Numbered from the stretch's first letter, positions 34,808 through 44,744 are shown. The stretch is DNA of 64,000 nucleotides from an uncultured Oscillospiraceae bacterium (GCA_910579125.1 CAJTTH010000009.1:1-64000); one strand, 5' to 3'. The notes: generated by a model from the sequence alone, not told the origin. A program made the numbers and translations.

Positions 34808-36205
34808 TCAGAGCGGAACAGCCGCCAGCTTGTCATCGACGATAGTCACCTTTGACCGTGTAAGCGTCTCAGTGATGTCCAGTGTCAAAAAGTTTACACA
34901 GAACTTTACGCCCGGGAAGATCGTTCCTGTAACGCGCGCGCTCAGGTAATCCTTGTTCTTGATATCCTCGTCGAGCTTGTCGATCAGCGCTTGAATTTCA
35001 TTCCTCCGCATAGAGTGGAACAGCTTGTTCTGCGTTTCCGTTCTGTAAGCGCGCTGCTGCTGCTCCGTAAGAGCGCCGCCCTGTGCTAGCTTGCGCTGCT
35101 TCAGAAACGCAAGATTTTTTACCGCCAGATCGAATATACGGATAGACTCCTTCAGATCCGCCTCAGCCTCGCGCCGTCTCGCGAACAACACCGAACCGTC
35201 GCCGATATAGACCTCGGTCGCGGTGTACTTCTCCGAGCCTATAATACCCGCGTTCACGTCATGCATAGACGTTACGCGTCCGCCTGTGATAACGCCGTGC
35301 GTCCCCTTTGCGGTGACCGCGCCGTAGCAGAACACGTTGCAGAACGCAAATTGCTTTGACGTAATATCACCCTTGACAAAAATCTCTGCGTTCTCGCAGA
35401 AACCCACATCCGCATTGCCGTCGCAGTTTAGCTTGGAATTTATGCAGCCGCCGACGATAGTGACATTACCGCCTGCGGTTATCTCGCCGCCGAACACTGA
35501 GCCGTCGATCTTCACGTTTTTTCCCGCGTTGACGGAAAAGCCCTCCATTACGTTACCTTTTATGTGAACGTCTCCGAAAAAGCTGATATTGCCGACCGAC
35601 AAATCAAGGTCGGTTTTTATCGTCACCGCGTCCTCCACCTGAAAGCTGCCGTTGCCGAATACAATATGTCCGTCGCACGCCGCTACGACCTTGGTTCCGT
35701 CAGTGGTCACAAGCGTATTTTTGCCGAGCGAGACCTTTGTCGGATCTCCCGGCTCTGCAGGGATGGGCTTCCCGAAAATATTCATTCCGGGAGTACCCTC
35801 CTCGGGCAATATGATATCGGCGATTATCTCATTCTTGTGAATGGGAACGATCGCGTTCAGCTCGCGGTAGTCGGTAATGCCGAACTCGTTTTGACGCGGC
35901 TTGAGCTTATGCTCCTTGTCAAAGCGGAAGTTCATATAACCGTTTTTACCCTTTTTCGGCGGTGTCGCCGTAGCAATACACACATTAAGCTCGTACACCT
36001 TTTCCTTGACAACACGCTTGATGTTGTCCACGTCCAGACCCGTCACGATACCCAGCCGAGCAATCTCTCCCGTGACCTGCTCGTATACGACGTCCGCCCC
36101 TCCGTTCTGAGGGGAATGAAGTATCATATTCGCAACTCTTCCGTCGCTGTCACAGTTTATCTCGATCCGTCCGTCTATCTTCAGGAACTGTTCATTTTCA
36201 GCCAT
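34808..36205 (-). CDS. FapA/DUF342 family protein
   Basis: The 465-residue protein matches the FapA family (polymerisation-related DUF342): an N-terminal domain, then a right-handed beta-helix with repeated V-K-I-D-G-S-V-F-G and N-V-T-I-V-G segments (about 180-320), and a C-terminal coiled coil (REAEADLKESIRIFDLAVKN, QRAYRTETQNKLFHSMRRNE). Related proteins affect cell-surface or motility processes, but the role in Clostridia is not settled. A GGAGGGACT site precedes the ATG. Confidence 0.88.
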   Translation of the reverse strand: MAENEQFLKIDGRIEINCDSDGRVANMILHSPQNGGADVVYEQVTGEIARLGIVTGLDVDNIKRVVKEKVYELNVCIATATPPKKGKNGYMNFRFDKEHKLKPRQNEFGITDYRELNAIVPIHKNEIIADIILPEEGTPGMNIFGKPIPAEPGDPTKVSLGKNTLVTTDGTKVVAACDGHIVFGNGSFQVEDAVTIKTDLDLSVGNISFFGDVHIKGNVMEGFSVNAGKNVKIDGSVFGGEITAGGNVTIVGGCINSKLNCDGNADVGFCENAEIFVKGDITSKQFAFCNVFCYGAVTAKGTHGVITGGRVTSMHDVNAGIIGSEKYTATEVYIGDGSVLFARRREAEADLKESIRIFDLAVKNLAFLKQRKLAQGGALTEQQQRAYRTETQNKLFHSMRRNEIQALIDKLDEDIKNKDYLSARVTGTIFPGVKFCVNFLTLDITETLTRSKVTIVDDKLAAVPL

Positions 36206-36315
36206 AAAAGTCCCTCCTTAATCTGCAAGGCAAATGCCGCGCCCTTTTCCCCTGCGTTCCGGCAGCCTGTGCTTATTATAACGCCGCATACCGTAAGCCG
36301 ATAAACAACGCTTTT

Positions 36316-37005
36316 TCACATTACATTCAAAATCGTCGGTGTGCAGCCACAACCATTGATATCTTCAACCAACCCGATAACGTCCTCCAACGACTGCACG
36401 TCCGCGTATATCAGCCGTGAAAGCTCTTCGTCAGGGGGCGTAAGATCGGGCACCATGACCGTTACACAGCCCGCTGCCGCTGCCGACTTCACACCGTTCG
36501 GGGAATCCTCAAGCGCCATACATTCGCAAGATGCGAGACCAAGCTCGTTCGCCGCGTACAGGTAAATGTCAGGCTTGGGCTTGCCCTCCTCGACCATAGT
36601 CGCGCAGACTATCCTGTCAAAGCAGCCGAATATCCCCGTTCTTGTGAGATAATCCTTTGTCCGCTCGAAGTCCGTAGCCGTGGCTATCGCTGCGGGAAGT
36701 CCGCTGTTGTTCAGAAACTTGAGAAGCTCCCTTGCTCCGCGTTTCAGCTCAAGCGGGTGTTTGGCGAGATACGCGTTCATAAGCTCCATTCTCCTTGAAC
36801 GTATCTTCAGATAGTCGAACTCCGCGCCGAACAGTCCCTGCAAAAACGGTATTGCGAACTTCCTGTGCAGCGAGCGTATTGTCAGCGCGTGCTCCCGTTC
36901 CATCGGAAAGCCCGCCTCGTTTGCAGCCTGTACCCAGAACTGCACCAACAGCTTTTCCGTATCGAGCAGCAGCCCGTCCATATCAAATATAACAGCTTTA
37001 ACCAT
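36316..37005 (-). CDS. HAD phosphatase, beta-phosphoglucomutase-like
   Basis: The 229-residue enzyme has motif I D-M-D-G-L-L-L-D, a helical cap, A-T-A-T as motif II, K-P-K-P-D as motif III and ALEDSPNG as motif IV. This is the beta-phosphoglucomutase/GS1-type set; the aspartates of motif I would fit either a mutase or a phosphatase. The start at 37005 (MVKAVIFDMDG) has AGGACAGGG ahead. Confidence 0.9.
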   Translation of the reverse strand: MVKAVIFDMDGLLLDTEKLLVQFWVQAANEAGFPMEREHALTIRSLHRKFAIPFLQGLFGAEFDYLKIRSRRMELMNAYLAKHPLELKRGARELLKFLNNSGLPAAIATATDFERTKDYLTRTGIFGCFDRIVCATMVEEGKPKPDIYLYAANELGLASCECMALEDSPNGVKSAAAAGCVTVMVPDLTPPDEELSRLIYADVQSLEDVIGLVEDINGCGCTPTILNVM

Positions 37006-37143
37006 AGCCCTGTCCTCATAATACAAAATACTAATTCACTTTATATTATATCATACTTGCATAAAAAAGTCAATATTTCCCTTATATAATTTATACAATT
37101 TTTCTCGTTCTATAAAAATATATAAATTTTTTTGCAAAAACAC

Positions 37144-37172
37144 TTGAAATTTCTGTAATATTGTGTTATAAT
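37144..37172 (+). promoter_or_regulatory. Promoter of secG-rnr
   Basis: TTGAAA (37144-37149) and TATAAT (37167-37172) are 17 bases apart, 46 bases before the secG start. Confidence 0.85.
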
Positions 37173-37218
37173 TGGAAGGTATGGTATTGTAACATTATTT
37201 TTGGAGGAAGTTCACGAA

Positions 37219-37701
37219 ATGGGAGTTTTTGAAATTATAAGCGCGATCGTTCTGATCCTCGCTTGTGTATTTATAGTTATCGTAGTTCTTATGAAGGATA
37301 CCAAGACGCAGATGTCGCAGTCTATCTCCGGTTCGTCCTCGGACAGCTACTATCAGAAAAACGCGGGGCGCACCAAGGAGGCCATGCTTAATAAGGCGAC
37401 CATAGTCGCTGCGATCATATTTTTTGTGCTTGCGCTTGCGGTAAATATTATCAACGTTTACTGGGGCGGCAGCAGCGACAACAATTCGTCAAGCAATTCG
37501 AGTTCGTCGGCGGTTGTGAGCGACAGCAATTCCGAAAGCAGCTCGGACAGCAACAGCGATAGCTCCGACAGCGGAAGCGACAGTTCCGAGGAGGGCAATT
37601 CGGACAGCGACAGCAGTTCTGACGGCGGTTCGTCAAGCGACAGCAATTCCGACAGCGTCTCGGACAGCGGAAGTTCCTCGGGCGACAGCACCGCTCAATA
37701 A
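37219..37701 (+). CDS. secG: Preprotein translocase subunit SecG with long Ser/Asp tail
   Basis: With the start MGVFEIIS (37219, after GGAGG) the protein has 160 residues. The first 80 match SecG: two membrane helices (about 4-27 and 60-81) joined by VVLMKDTKTQMSQSISGSS. SecG aids SecYE/SecA protein export. A normal SecG ends here at about 75-80 residues; this one continues with about 75 residues that are nearly all Ser, Asp, Asn, Gly and Glu. The pairing with rnr is typical for Firmicutes. Confidence 0.9.
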   Translation: MGVFEIISAIVLILACVFIVIVVLMKDTKTQMSQSISGSSSDSYYQKNAGRTKEAMLNKATIVAAIIFFVLALAVNIINVYWGGSSDNNSSSNSSSSAVVSDSNSESSSDSNSDSSDSGSDSSEEGNSDSDSSSDGGSSSDSNSDSVSDSGSSSGDSTAQ

Positions 37702-37711
37702 AAACAAACGA

Positions 37712-37736
37712 CGGGCAGTCTATCAAGGCTGCCCTT
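37712..37736 (+). terminator. Hairpin between secG and rnr
   Basis: GGGCAG and CTGCCC pair around a ten-base loop and are followed by TTTCGGGTATTTT. It could act as a weak terminator or attenuator between the two genes. Confidence 0.5.
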
Positions 37737-37798
37737 TCGGGTATTTTGCATATTTTATGTTTTATTTCTAATGAATCTTTAAAAGAAAGGATTTGCTT

Positions 37799-39907
37799 AT
37801 GAACAAGCTTAAGACCAGCATTTTAACGGCTTTGTACAAGTCGGACGACGGGCTTACCGAAAAGGAGCTGATAAAGACGCTCGACTTGCCGAAAAAGCTC
37901 GCCAAAAAGCTCTCGGACGACCTTTCGGGCATGAAGAAATTCGGCGACGTCACAAACAAAAAGGGAGTGTGGCGGCTGAAAAACGCGGGCGACTACCTTA
38001 CCGCCGTGATAACGCGCGTTACGCCGAAGTCTGGCTTTATGACCGCACAGGGCGAGTTTCCCGTAGAGTTTTTCGTGCGCGGACGTGATATGTGCGGCGC
38101 GATACCGGGCGACGTGGTTCTCGCGAAAAAGACCGCCGACCCCGACGGCGACCGCAGCGCCGAGGCTGTTGTCCTCGCGGTTCTCGAGGAGAGTAATATG
38201 CTGTTGACGGGTGTTATCGTCGCGGAGGGCAACCGCCTTATGGTGCTCCCTGACAAGCTGTGCGACGAGCCGCTTTACATTGCCAAAGCGGGCGCGAACC
38301 CGCTTCACGTCGGCGATAAGGTCGCATTCACGATAAAGAAGCGCGGCGAACGGCATTTCGATCACACCGTCGCTATCGCGGAGGGCTTCGGCTCTGCTGA
38401 TAGCGCAAAGGCAGGCGCGGAGGCGTATATGCTCGTCAACAATCTGCATATCGAATTCCCCGACGAGGTGCTGCACGAGGCGGCAAAGCTCGATATCGAC
38501 GAGCCCGACGCGGACGAAGTGAGCCGCCGTCTCGATCTGCGCGGCGAGCCTATCTTCACGATCGACGGCGCGGACACCAAGGATATCGACGACGCGATCT
38601 CCATCGCGCGCATCGACGGCGGATACAAGCTCGGCGTGCATATTGCGGACGTTTCGCATTACGTTAAAAAGGGTTCGGCGCTCGACGAGGAGGCATTCAC
38701 GCGCGGAACATCGATCTACTACGCGGACAAGGTCGTTCCCATGCTCCCAAAGGAGCTTTCCAACGGGATATGCTCGCTCAACCCGAACGTTGACAGGCTT
38801 GCATTTTCCTGTTTGATGAACGTATCGGCGGACGGCAAGCTGCTTAATTACCGTTTCGAGAAAACGGTAATCAGGAGCCGCGTAAAGGGCGTTTACTCCG
38901 AGGTCAACAAGATTCTCGACAATACGGCAAACGATGAAATTAAGGCGAAATACGACCGCGTTATCGACCGCATACCGATAATGCGCGAGCTTGCGGAGAT
39001 ACTCGAGAAGAACCGCGTAAACTGCGGCGCGCCCGAGATTGACACCGTCGAAGCGAAGATAATCACCGATGAAAACGGCGTCTGCGTTGACGTAAAGCCC
39101 CGCGAACGCGGTGTTGCCGAGCGCATAATCGAGGAGTTTATGCTTATGGCGAACAACGCTGCGGCTGCTCTCGCGATGAAAGAGAAATTCCCGTTCGTGT
39201 ACCGCGTTCACGAAGCGCCCGCCGCTGAAAAGCTGCTCACACTCGGCGATACGCTGACAGCGTTGGGCGTAAATCCCGAGGGCATTTCCGAGCGCTCCAC
39301 CGCCGCCGACCTCGCCAAAGTCATCCGCGACAGCAAGGACAGCGACAAGTATACCGTGATAAACCGCATTGTGCTGCGGACTATGATGAAAGCGAAGTAC
39401 TCCGACGAGCCGCTTGGGCACTACGGACTTGTAATGCCCGAGTACGCGCACTTCACCTCGCCGATACGCCGATACGCCGACCTGTCGATACACCGCATAC
39501 TCACCGACTATGTGTACGCGCTTTCGACCGAAAAGCTCACGAAGAAGTACAGGAAATTCGCTGCCGAGGCGGCAATGCAGGCGAGCAACACTGAGCTTTC
39601 CGCCGTCCGCTGCGAACGCGAGTGCGAAAATTTCTACATGGCTGAGTATATGAAAAAACATGTTGGCGAGGAATTTGACGGCTTCATTTCGGGAGTTTCG
39701 CCGAGCGGGATTTTCGTTGCGCTGTCTAACACCGTTGAGGGTATGATATCCGTTTCGCGGCTGCCGTTCGGCGAGTACGAGGTGCAGCACGGCGTTATCC
39801 TCACGGGCGCGGCAAACGGAAGGACGTTCACCGTTGGCGAACAGATCAAGGTCAAATGCATATCCGTCAATGTAAACGGCGGGTTTATAGATTTCGATTT
39901 CGCTTAA
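37799..39907 (+). CDS. rnr: Ribonuclease R
   Basis: The 702-residue 3'-5' exoribonuclease has an N-terminal winged helix (about 1-60), cold-shock domains (about 65-215), the RNB catalytic domain with T-I-D-G-A-D-T-K-D-I-D-D-A (the metal-binding aspartates) and a C-terminal S1 domain (EEFDGFISGVSPSGIFVALS). It degrades structured RNA and works with tmRNA in trans-translation. smpB, which often follows, is not found here; a terminator comes next. Confidence 0.96.
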   Translation: MNKLKTSILTALYKSDDGLTEKELIKTLDLPKKLAKKLSDDLSGMKKFGDVTNKKGVWRLKNAGDYLTAVITRVTPKSGFMTAQGEFPVEFFVRGRDMCGAIPGDVVLAKKTADPDGDRSAEAVVLAVLEESNMLLTGVIVAEGNRLMVLPDKLCDEPLYIAKAGANPLHVGDKVAFTIKKRGERHFDHTVAIAEGFGSADSAKAGAEAYMLVNNLHIEFPDEVLHEAAKLDIDEPDADEVSRRLDLRGEPIFTIDGADTKDIDDAISIARIDGGYKLGVHIADVSHYVKKGSALDEEAFTRGTSIYYADKVVPMLPKELSNGICSLNPNVDRLAFSCLMNVSADGKLLNYRFEKTVIRSRVKGVYSEVNKILDNTANDEIKAKYDRVIDRIPIMRELAEILEKNRVNCGAPEIDTVEAKIITDENGVCVDVKPRERGVAERIIEEFMLMANNAAAALAMKEKFPFVYRVHEAPAAEKLLTLGDTLTALGVNPEGISERSTAADLAKVIRDSKDSDKYTVINRIVLRTMMKAKYSDEPLGHYGLVMPEYAHFTSPIRRYADLSIHRILTDYVYALSTEKLTKKYRKFAAEAAMQASNTELSAVRCERECENFYMAEYMKKHVGEEFDGFISGVSPSGIFVALSNTVEGMISVSRLPFGEYEVQHGVILTGAANGRTFTVGEQIKVKCISVNVNGGFIDFDFA

Positions 39908-39925
39908 ATTCCGCTTAATTCACAA

Positions 39926-39957
39926 AAAACGCCGTATCAAACACGATACGGCGTTTT
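39926..39957. terminator. Bidirectional terminator after rnr
   Basis: AAAACGCCGTATC and GATACGGCGTTTT form a thirteen-base-pair stem. It lies between the convergent rnr and HD-GYP genes. Confidence 0.9.
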
Positions 39958-39959
39958 AG

Positions 39960-41021
39960 TTATTCGGTTTCCGATTCCCCGGTTCTACGGCGTTTCTTGA
40001 CGATATCGTCAACGATAAGGTTGAACGCTTTGAGCACCTTCGGATTGAACAGCCCGCACTGCCCCTCGTTTATCATCTGTATCGCCGTGTCCGTGTCGAA
40101 CGCCGCCTTGTACACTCTCGGCGAAGTAAGCGCGTCGAAAACGTCCGCGACCGCGACTACCTGCGCCCAGATCGACACCTCGTCGCCTTTCAGACCGTCA
40201 GGATAGCCGCGCCCGTCCCAGCGCTCGTGGTGGTGACGGCAGATATCGTAGCTGTAGCGGTACACCTCGTGATCCATGATATCCTCCGGCATCTGCGCAA
40301 GGATATCGCAGCCCTTGACGGTGTGTATCTTCATGATTTCAAATTCCTCGGGCGTGAGCCGTCCGGGCTTTTTCAGTATGCTGTCGGGTATCGCGATCTT
40401 TCCAACGTCGTGAAGAATGGACGCTGTGCCTATTTTAGTGATAGTGCTTTTGTCGAGATGATACTCGGGGAACATCTCGCTGACCGTGCTCATCAGCTTT
40501 ATCGTAACGCTCTTTATGCGCTTTACGTGCTCGCCCGACTCGCAGTCGCGGAACTCGATGATCGTTGCCAGCGTCTCGACCAGATTATCGTTGATTTTAG
40601 ATATCTTCTCAACGCTCTCATGCACCATATCCACAAGCTCGTTTCTGTGACGGTAAAGCTCGATGATATTGCCTATTCTCGCCTTTATAAAGCACATACG
40701 GAACGGCTTTGAAATGATATCCACCGCCCCCAGATTATACGCGCCCGTAAGCATTTGCATATTTTCCGCCGCTGTGATGATGAACACGGGAATATGATAT
40801 ATCTTACCCGTTCTGTTCAGCTCCGAGAGAACGCTCATTCCGTCCATAACGGGCATTATAAGGTCGAGCATTACCGCGATAATGCTGTTGTCCTCGTTGA
40901 TTATATCCAGCGCCTGCTGCCCGTTTTCCGCCTCTATTATGTTGTATTCATCCTTGAAAAGCTCCGCGAGAAGGACGCGGTTAATCTCCTGATCATCAAC
41001 GATCAAAATTGAATTTTTCAC
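39960..41021 (-). CDS. Response regulator with HD-GYP domain
   Basis: The 353-residue protein has a receiver domain (about 3-118) with phospho-acceptor aspartate in VMLDLIMPVMDG, and an HD-GYP phosphodiesterase domain (about 145-340) with LHDVGK, HHHERWDGRGYP and VADVFDALTS. HD-GYP domains hydrolyse cyclic di-GMP. It follows a lone Hpt protein in the same direction, so a phosphorelay may set its activity. Confidence 0.93.
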   Translation of the reverse strand: MKNSILIVDDQEINRVLLAELFKDEYNIIEAENGQQALDIINEDNSIIAVMLDLIMPVMDGMSVLSELNRTGKIYHIPVFIITAAENMQMLTGAYNLGAVDIISKPFRMCFIKARIGNIIELYRHRNELVDMVHESVEKISKINDNLVETLATIIEFRDCESGEHVKRIKSVTIKLMSTVSEMFPEYHLDKSTITKIGTASILHDVGKIAIPDSILKKPGRLTPEEFEIMKIHTVKGCDILAQMPEDIMDHEVYRYSYDICRHHHERWDGRGYPDGLKGDEVSIWAQVVAVADVFDALTSPRVYKAAFDTDTAIQMINEGQCGLFNPKVLKAFNLIVDDIVKKRRRTGESETE

Positions 41022-41039
41022 ACGACACTTCCTTTCACA

Positions 41040-41390
41040 TCACTCGTACTTCTTAATGCAGTCCAGAAAACTCTGCTGAATTTTCAGCGTTTCTGCAAGC
41101 AACTCCGTTGCCTTTTCGGGCTTGGCGTCGCGAAAAAGGTTTACTATTTCGGTGTAGTTGTTGAAGAGCGGCACAAGCGAAAGATTTCCCACCACGCCCT
41201 TTAATGTATGCGCATTTGACAGCGCCGTATCGAGGTCACCCGACTGCACATACGGCATAACGGGCGCTTCCTCAACCACCTTCGGCAGCTTTTTCAGCAT
41301 ACGCTCATACAGCTCCGGTTTGCCCATGCACCTTGTCATTCCGTCATTGGTATCCGCTCCAAGCAATGCGACATCTTCAATTAAACCCAT
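41040..41390 (-). CDS. Hpt (histidine phosphotransfer) protein
   Basis: The 116-residue protein is all-helical and has the phospho-accepting motif N-A-H-T-L-K-G-V-V-G-N near residue 60. It carries phosphate between receiver domains. It lies 18 bases before the response regulator at 39960, which is its likely partner. No sensor kinase is in the window. Confidence 0.9.
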   Translation of the reverse strand: MGLIEDVALLGADTNDGMTRCMGKPELYERMLKKLPKVVEEAPVMPYVQSGDLDTALSNAHTLKGVVGNLSLVPLFNNYTEIVNLFRDAKPEKATELLAETLKIQQSFLDCIKKYE

Positions 41391-41461
41391 ATTATCGTTC
41401 TCCTAAAGAATTTCTTAAATTACTTTATACCGCAAACCGCCGTTTTGTGAACGCGGAGAAG

Positions 41462-44400
41462 TTACAGCAGATACGGCAGCATTGTCAGTTCGTCGTAATC
41501 GTTTGACAGCCTGAACCCGCTCTCCGGCAAGTCGCAGCTTGTGTCGCGGAGTATCTTCTCCGCCTCAACGCGCGGACACGAGAATACCAGCTTGTGTCTG
41601 AACAGCGAGATAAAGCCTGTCGCGAGCTGCGCAACGCTTCCCGACACAAACATAAAGTGTACGCCGTACCGCGAGCCTTTTACCAGCGCGCGTTTCAGAT
41701 CGGCAAGGCAGTCGTCGGCATGCATTGCCGCCATCATCAGATCACCGCCGAGAACTATCTCAAACGCCGCACTGTGCTTGTCCGCCGCTATATCCGCCGA
41801 AAGCTCCTTTACGCGTTTCTCCGCATCGCTGCTCTCAAGAACCTTTACGCCCTCCAGCGCTCCGCTGCGCGAAAGCTCCGCGTAAACGGGGTTGCTCTTC
41901 CATGCGAGGATTTCCGCTGCGATACCCTGTTCTTTAAGCGATTGCAGCGCCGCCGCGACCATAGCCGCCGCACTGCTCTTTTCACGCTCGGGCGCGATGA
42001 CCAGCAAATTCTCGCCGAACTCCTCGTACAGGCGAACGGGATATTCTGCTCTGAAACGGCACGGCTCGCCGATAAACAGCAAGGTCTCGTCCTTGCCGCG
42101 CGCCGCAATAAGACTCGCGCGCGCCGCACTGCGATCCTCACGCGAAGCACGCAGCTTTCTGTCCGCGAGGAGCGGGTGCTTGTCGACGTACTCGCCATAA
42201 TTCGCCGAATACTCGCCGACAGCGGTAAAGCCTATATCCAAAGGCATCTGCGCCGTAAGAATACGCACCATTGTCAGACCCTCGGTGCTGCCCTCCGCCG
42301 CCGTAAACGCGCAGCCGTCCGGTACTTTTTTAAGCGACTCGATCTCGTTCTCATACAGCTTCACATGGCTGAACATTTCCTTGACGCCGATATCGCAGCC
42401 CGCAACAGCCATTCCGCAGTGAACGGTAACACCTTCGAAGCACGCGGAGCGCTTTCCGTTCTCGAAGAACGCCTCGGCGGTCAACAAGAAGTGAATACCG
42501 TATACGCTGCAATTTCTGAACAGCTTGGAGAGTTTTGTCGTGTAATTTCTGCCGAAATATCTCGGAGCGCCCGCAATGTTTTCCAGTAGCTTTGTAAACT
42601 CATTGATAACCACGAAAATCCGCGGCATAAGAATGTTCGCGGGAACCGCCGAATATTCCTCCCAGCCGTTCCGATTAAACTCTATAATGCGCTTTTCCAG
42701 CTTTGCCGAGATCACGTCTATAAGGTCAAACGCCGTTTCCTCGTCCGAATCCGTAACGCAGTATTTAACGTGCGGCGCAGGCTTTTGGGAATACTTTGCA
42801 AGCTCTCCGTCGCCGCAGTCGAACAGCCACAGCTCCGCGTCATCGGGGTGCGTGACCGAGATGATCTGCGTGATTATCCTGTCCGTGAGCATTTCCCTGT
42901 CGCCGCCGCGGCTGCCGCAGATAAACGCCACTCCGCCGCCGAGGTCGATATTTACGGGGTCGCTGCCGACGTTCATTCCGATCTTTATTTCCGGGAGCGC
43001 ACGGCTGCCCTTTGTTCCCTTTGCGCCTACGGGCGGCTTGTACCCGGTCGCTTTACGCTCCGTTTCGGTATGCAGCGGCTCGGGAGCTGGGCGTTCCGGA
43101 TCCCTGTGGACTGCCTGAACGGGCTCGGTCGTTTCCTCGTGAACGGGCGGCACAAATTCCATGACGTGCGACACCTCCTCGCTAATTTCGTTCACAGGCT
43201 GAACCGACTGCACGGGTTGAACAGGCGGAACGGGCAGCACCGGCTGAACCGTTTCAACAGGCTGAGTGGGCGCTGCAACGGCGACAGCTGCCGCAACGGG
43301 CGCGGGCTGAACAGCAGCGATCTCATGTTCGTGGGCCGCCTGAGCACCCTGTTGACGGCGAAGATCAACGTAAACGCGGCGAATTTCCTCGGGAATATCC
43401 GAGGGTGCGGAATACCAGAACAGGCTCTCACGCTGCTCCTCAAGCCAGAACCCGCCGTTTCTGCTGCGGATAGAGGTCGACATTGCACGCATTTCACGCT
43501 CGACGGGAGTTTCATCTGTGCTCGTTTCGTGGGTGAGCAACACAAGCACACCGTTCTGCGGCGCATTTCTGCACACTGCGGCGGCTTTTTCGATCATATC
43601 GCCCATATAGTTCTCGGGGAAACCGCACAGCACCAGCACGCGCGATACCTTGTCGGGCGTAGGCGAGGACTGCGCCGCCTCCGCGAACTCGTCCAGCTTT
43701 GTCTCGGCCTCGCCGAGCGACTGCGGCACGGTTATAAACGAATTTATTCCTTTGCCTAGCGCGGCGATATTCCCCAGACTATCCGCGCTGAACGTGGACG
43801 GCTCACAGAACAGCACATTAGTAATGTCCTGACCCGCATACTTTATGAGATTGAGCAGCAGCCGCTGAATACCTCCCATAAGGTACGCGTGGTTGCGCTC
43901 GTCGTAGTCGAGATAGAGCACCCCGCCCTTTTTCGTTGAAATACGGTAGGGAGCGCCGATAGTACGCGCGGCGGCGTTGTATTCGCCGTTTGAAATCGAC
44001 GAAAGCTCCATTTCCACGTCCATGGGAACGGTGAGCTTGACGCGGCGCTGTCCGAGACTGATGAAGTCCTTGCTTGGCAGATTTGCCGTACCGGGGCTGT
44101 TGAACGCGGACTTATCGAATGTGAGGAGCTTCAGATACTCCCTGAAATCGTTTGACTGTATGTAAGCCTTGACATTCTCGTCATGCTTTTCCTTGCGCTC
44201 GTTCAGCGCGGCCACGTCGCTGTCGTACTGACGTTTCGCCTGCACCTTGCTGCCCTCGATGAGCTGGCGCGTCTGCTCGATCTTCTGCTCGTAGAACAGC
44301 TTCTGCCCCGTGACCTTTGTGTACAGTCTTTCGGCGTTGGGGTCGTTGTGGGAATCGAGTTTTATCGTCTGGCGAATACTCTCAAGCTGACCCGCCGACG

Positions 44401-44647
44401 TCTCAAATGGCGTCGCCGCCTCCTCAAGATTTTCGGGCATAGCGTGTTCCTTTGCGTACTCGACAAGATAATCGAGCTTGCTCATCTTCGCGTGGATCTC
44501 CTCGATTTTCTCGTTCAGGTCATTCTCCGACGAGGCGCAGTAATCATTGTATTCCTTGAAAGCAGCGTCCATGTCGGCGGATATCTGTTTATCCTCCTGC
44601 AGGAGCGCCATAAACTTGTCAAGCATTTCATTAACTAAATCTGCCAT
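41462..44647 (-). CDS. Large FtsK/SpoIIIE-like protein with degenerate ATP sites
   Basis: This 1061-residue protein starts at MADLVNEMLDKF (44647, after AAGGAG). It has a coiled-coil N-terminus (about 1-185), a first FtsK-like domain (about 200-440), a Pro/Val linker (about 455-545), a second domain (about 575-830) and a third (about 870-1060). The second has IKIGMNVGSDPVNIDLG, typical of FtsK/EssC, and a Walker B-like IFVVINEF. Walker A loops read CGSRGGDREML and APEREKSSAA, without the conserved G-K-S/T. It is perhaps a structural or regulatory relative of the EssC/FtsK translocases. Confidence 0.72.
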   Translation of the reverse strand: MADLVNEMLDKFMALLQEDKQISADMDAAFKEYNDYCASSENDLNEKIEEIHAKMSKLDYLVEYAKEHAMPENLEEAATPFETSAGQLESIRQTIKLDSHNDPNAERLYTKVTGQKLFYEQKIEQTRQLIEGSKVQAKRQYDSDVAALNERKEKHDENVKAYIQSNDFREYLKLLTFDKSAFNSPGTANLPSKDFISLGQRRVKLTVPMDVEMELSSISNGEYNAAARTIGAPYRISTKKGGVLYLDYDERNHAYLMGGIQRLLLNLIKYAGQDITNVLFCEPSTFSADSLGNIAALGKGINSFITVPQSLGEAETKLDEFAEAAQSSPTPDKVSRVLVLCGFPENYMGDMIEKAAAVCRNAPQNGVLVLLTHETSTDETPVEREMRAMSTSIRSRNGGFWLEEQRESLFWYSAPSDIPEEIRRVYVDLRRQQGAQAAHEHEIAAVQPAPVAAAVAVAAPTQPVETVQPVLPVPPVQPVQSVQPVNEISEEVSHVMEFVPPVHEETTEPVQAVHRDPERPAPEPLHTETERKATGYKPPVGAKGTKGSRALPEIKIGMNVGSDPVNIDLGGGVAFICGSRGGDREMLTDRIITQIISVTHPDDAELWLFDCGDGELAKYSQKPAPHVKYCVTDSDEETAFDLIDVISAKLEKRIIEFNRNGWEEYSAVPANILMPRIFVVINEFTKLLENIAGAPRYFGRNYTTKLSKLFRNCSVYGIHFLLTAEAFFENGKRSACFEGVTVHCGMAVAGCDIGVKEMFSHVKLYENEIESLKKVPDGCAFTAAEGSTEGLTMVRILTAQMPLDIGFTAVGEYSANYGEYVDKHPLLADRKLRASREDRSAARASLIAARGKDETLLFIGEPCRFRAEYPVRLYEEFGENLLVIAPEREKSSAAAMVAAALQSLKEQGIAAEILAWKSNPVYAELSRSGALEGVKVLESSDAEKRVKELSADIAADKHSAAFEIVLGGDLMMAAMHADDCLADLKRALVKGSRYGVHFMFVSGSVAQLATGFISLFRHKLVFSCPRVEAEKILRDTSCDLPESGFRLSNDYDELTMLPYLL

Positions 44648-44715
44648 AATTTTTCTCCTTTTATGCTTCGGTCTTAGGAAGCACACTGCAATTCCGCAAC
44701 TATGCCCATATAATA

Positions 44716-44744
44716 ATTATACCTAAAAAAACGGCGTATGTCAA
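44716..44744 (-). promoter_or_regulatory. Promoter of the FtsK-like gene
   Basis: On the minus strand TTGACA (44744-44739) and TATAAT (44721-44716) are 17 bases apart. Confidence 0.88.

Noticed and set aside
37823..39790. 655-codon open frame on the minus strand
   Set aside because: It lies opposite rnr, whose RNB and S1 domains are unambiguous. The composition is that of an antisense shadow.
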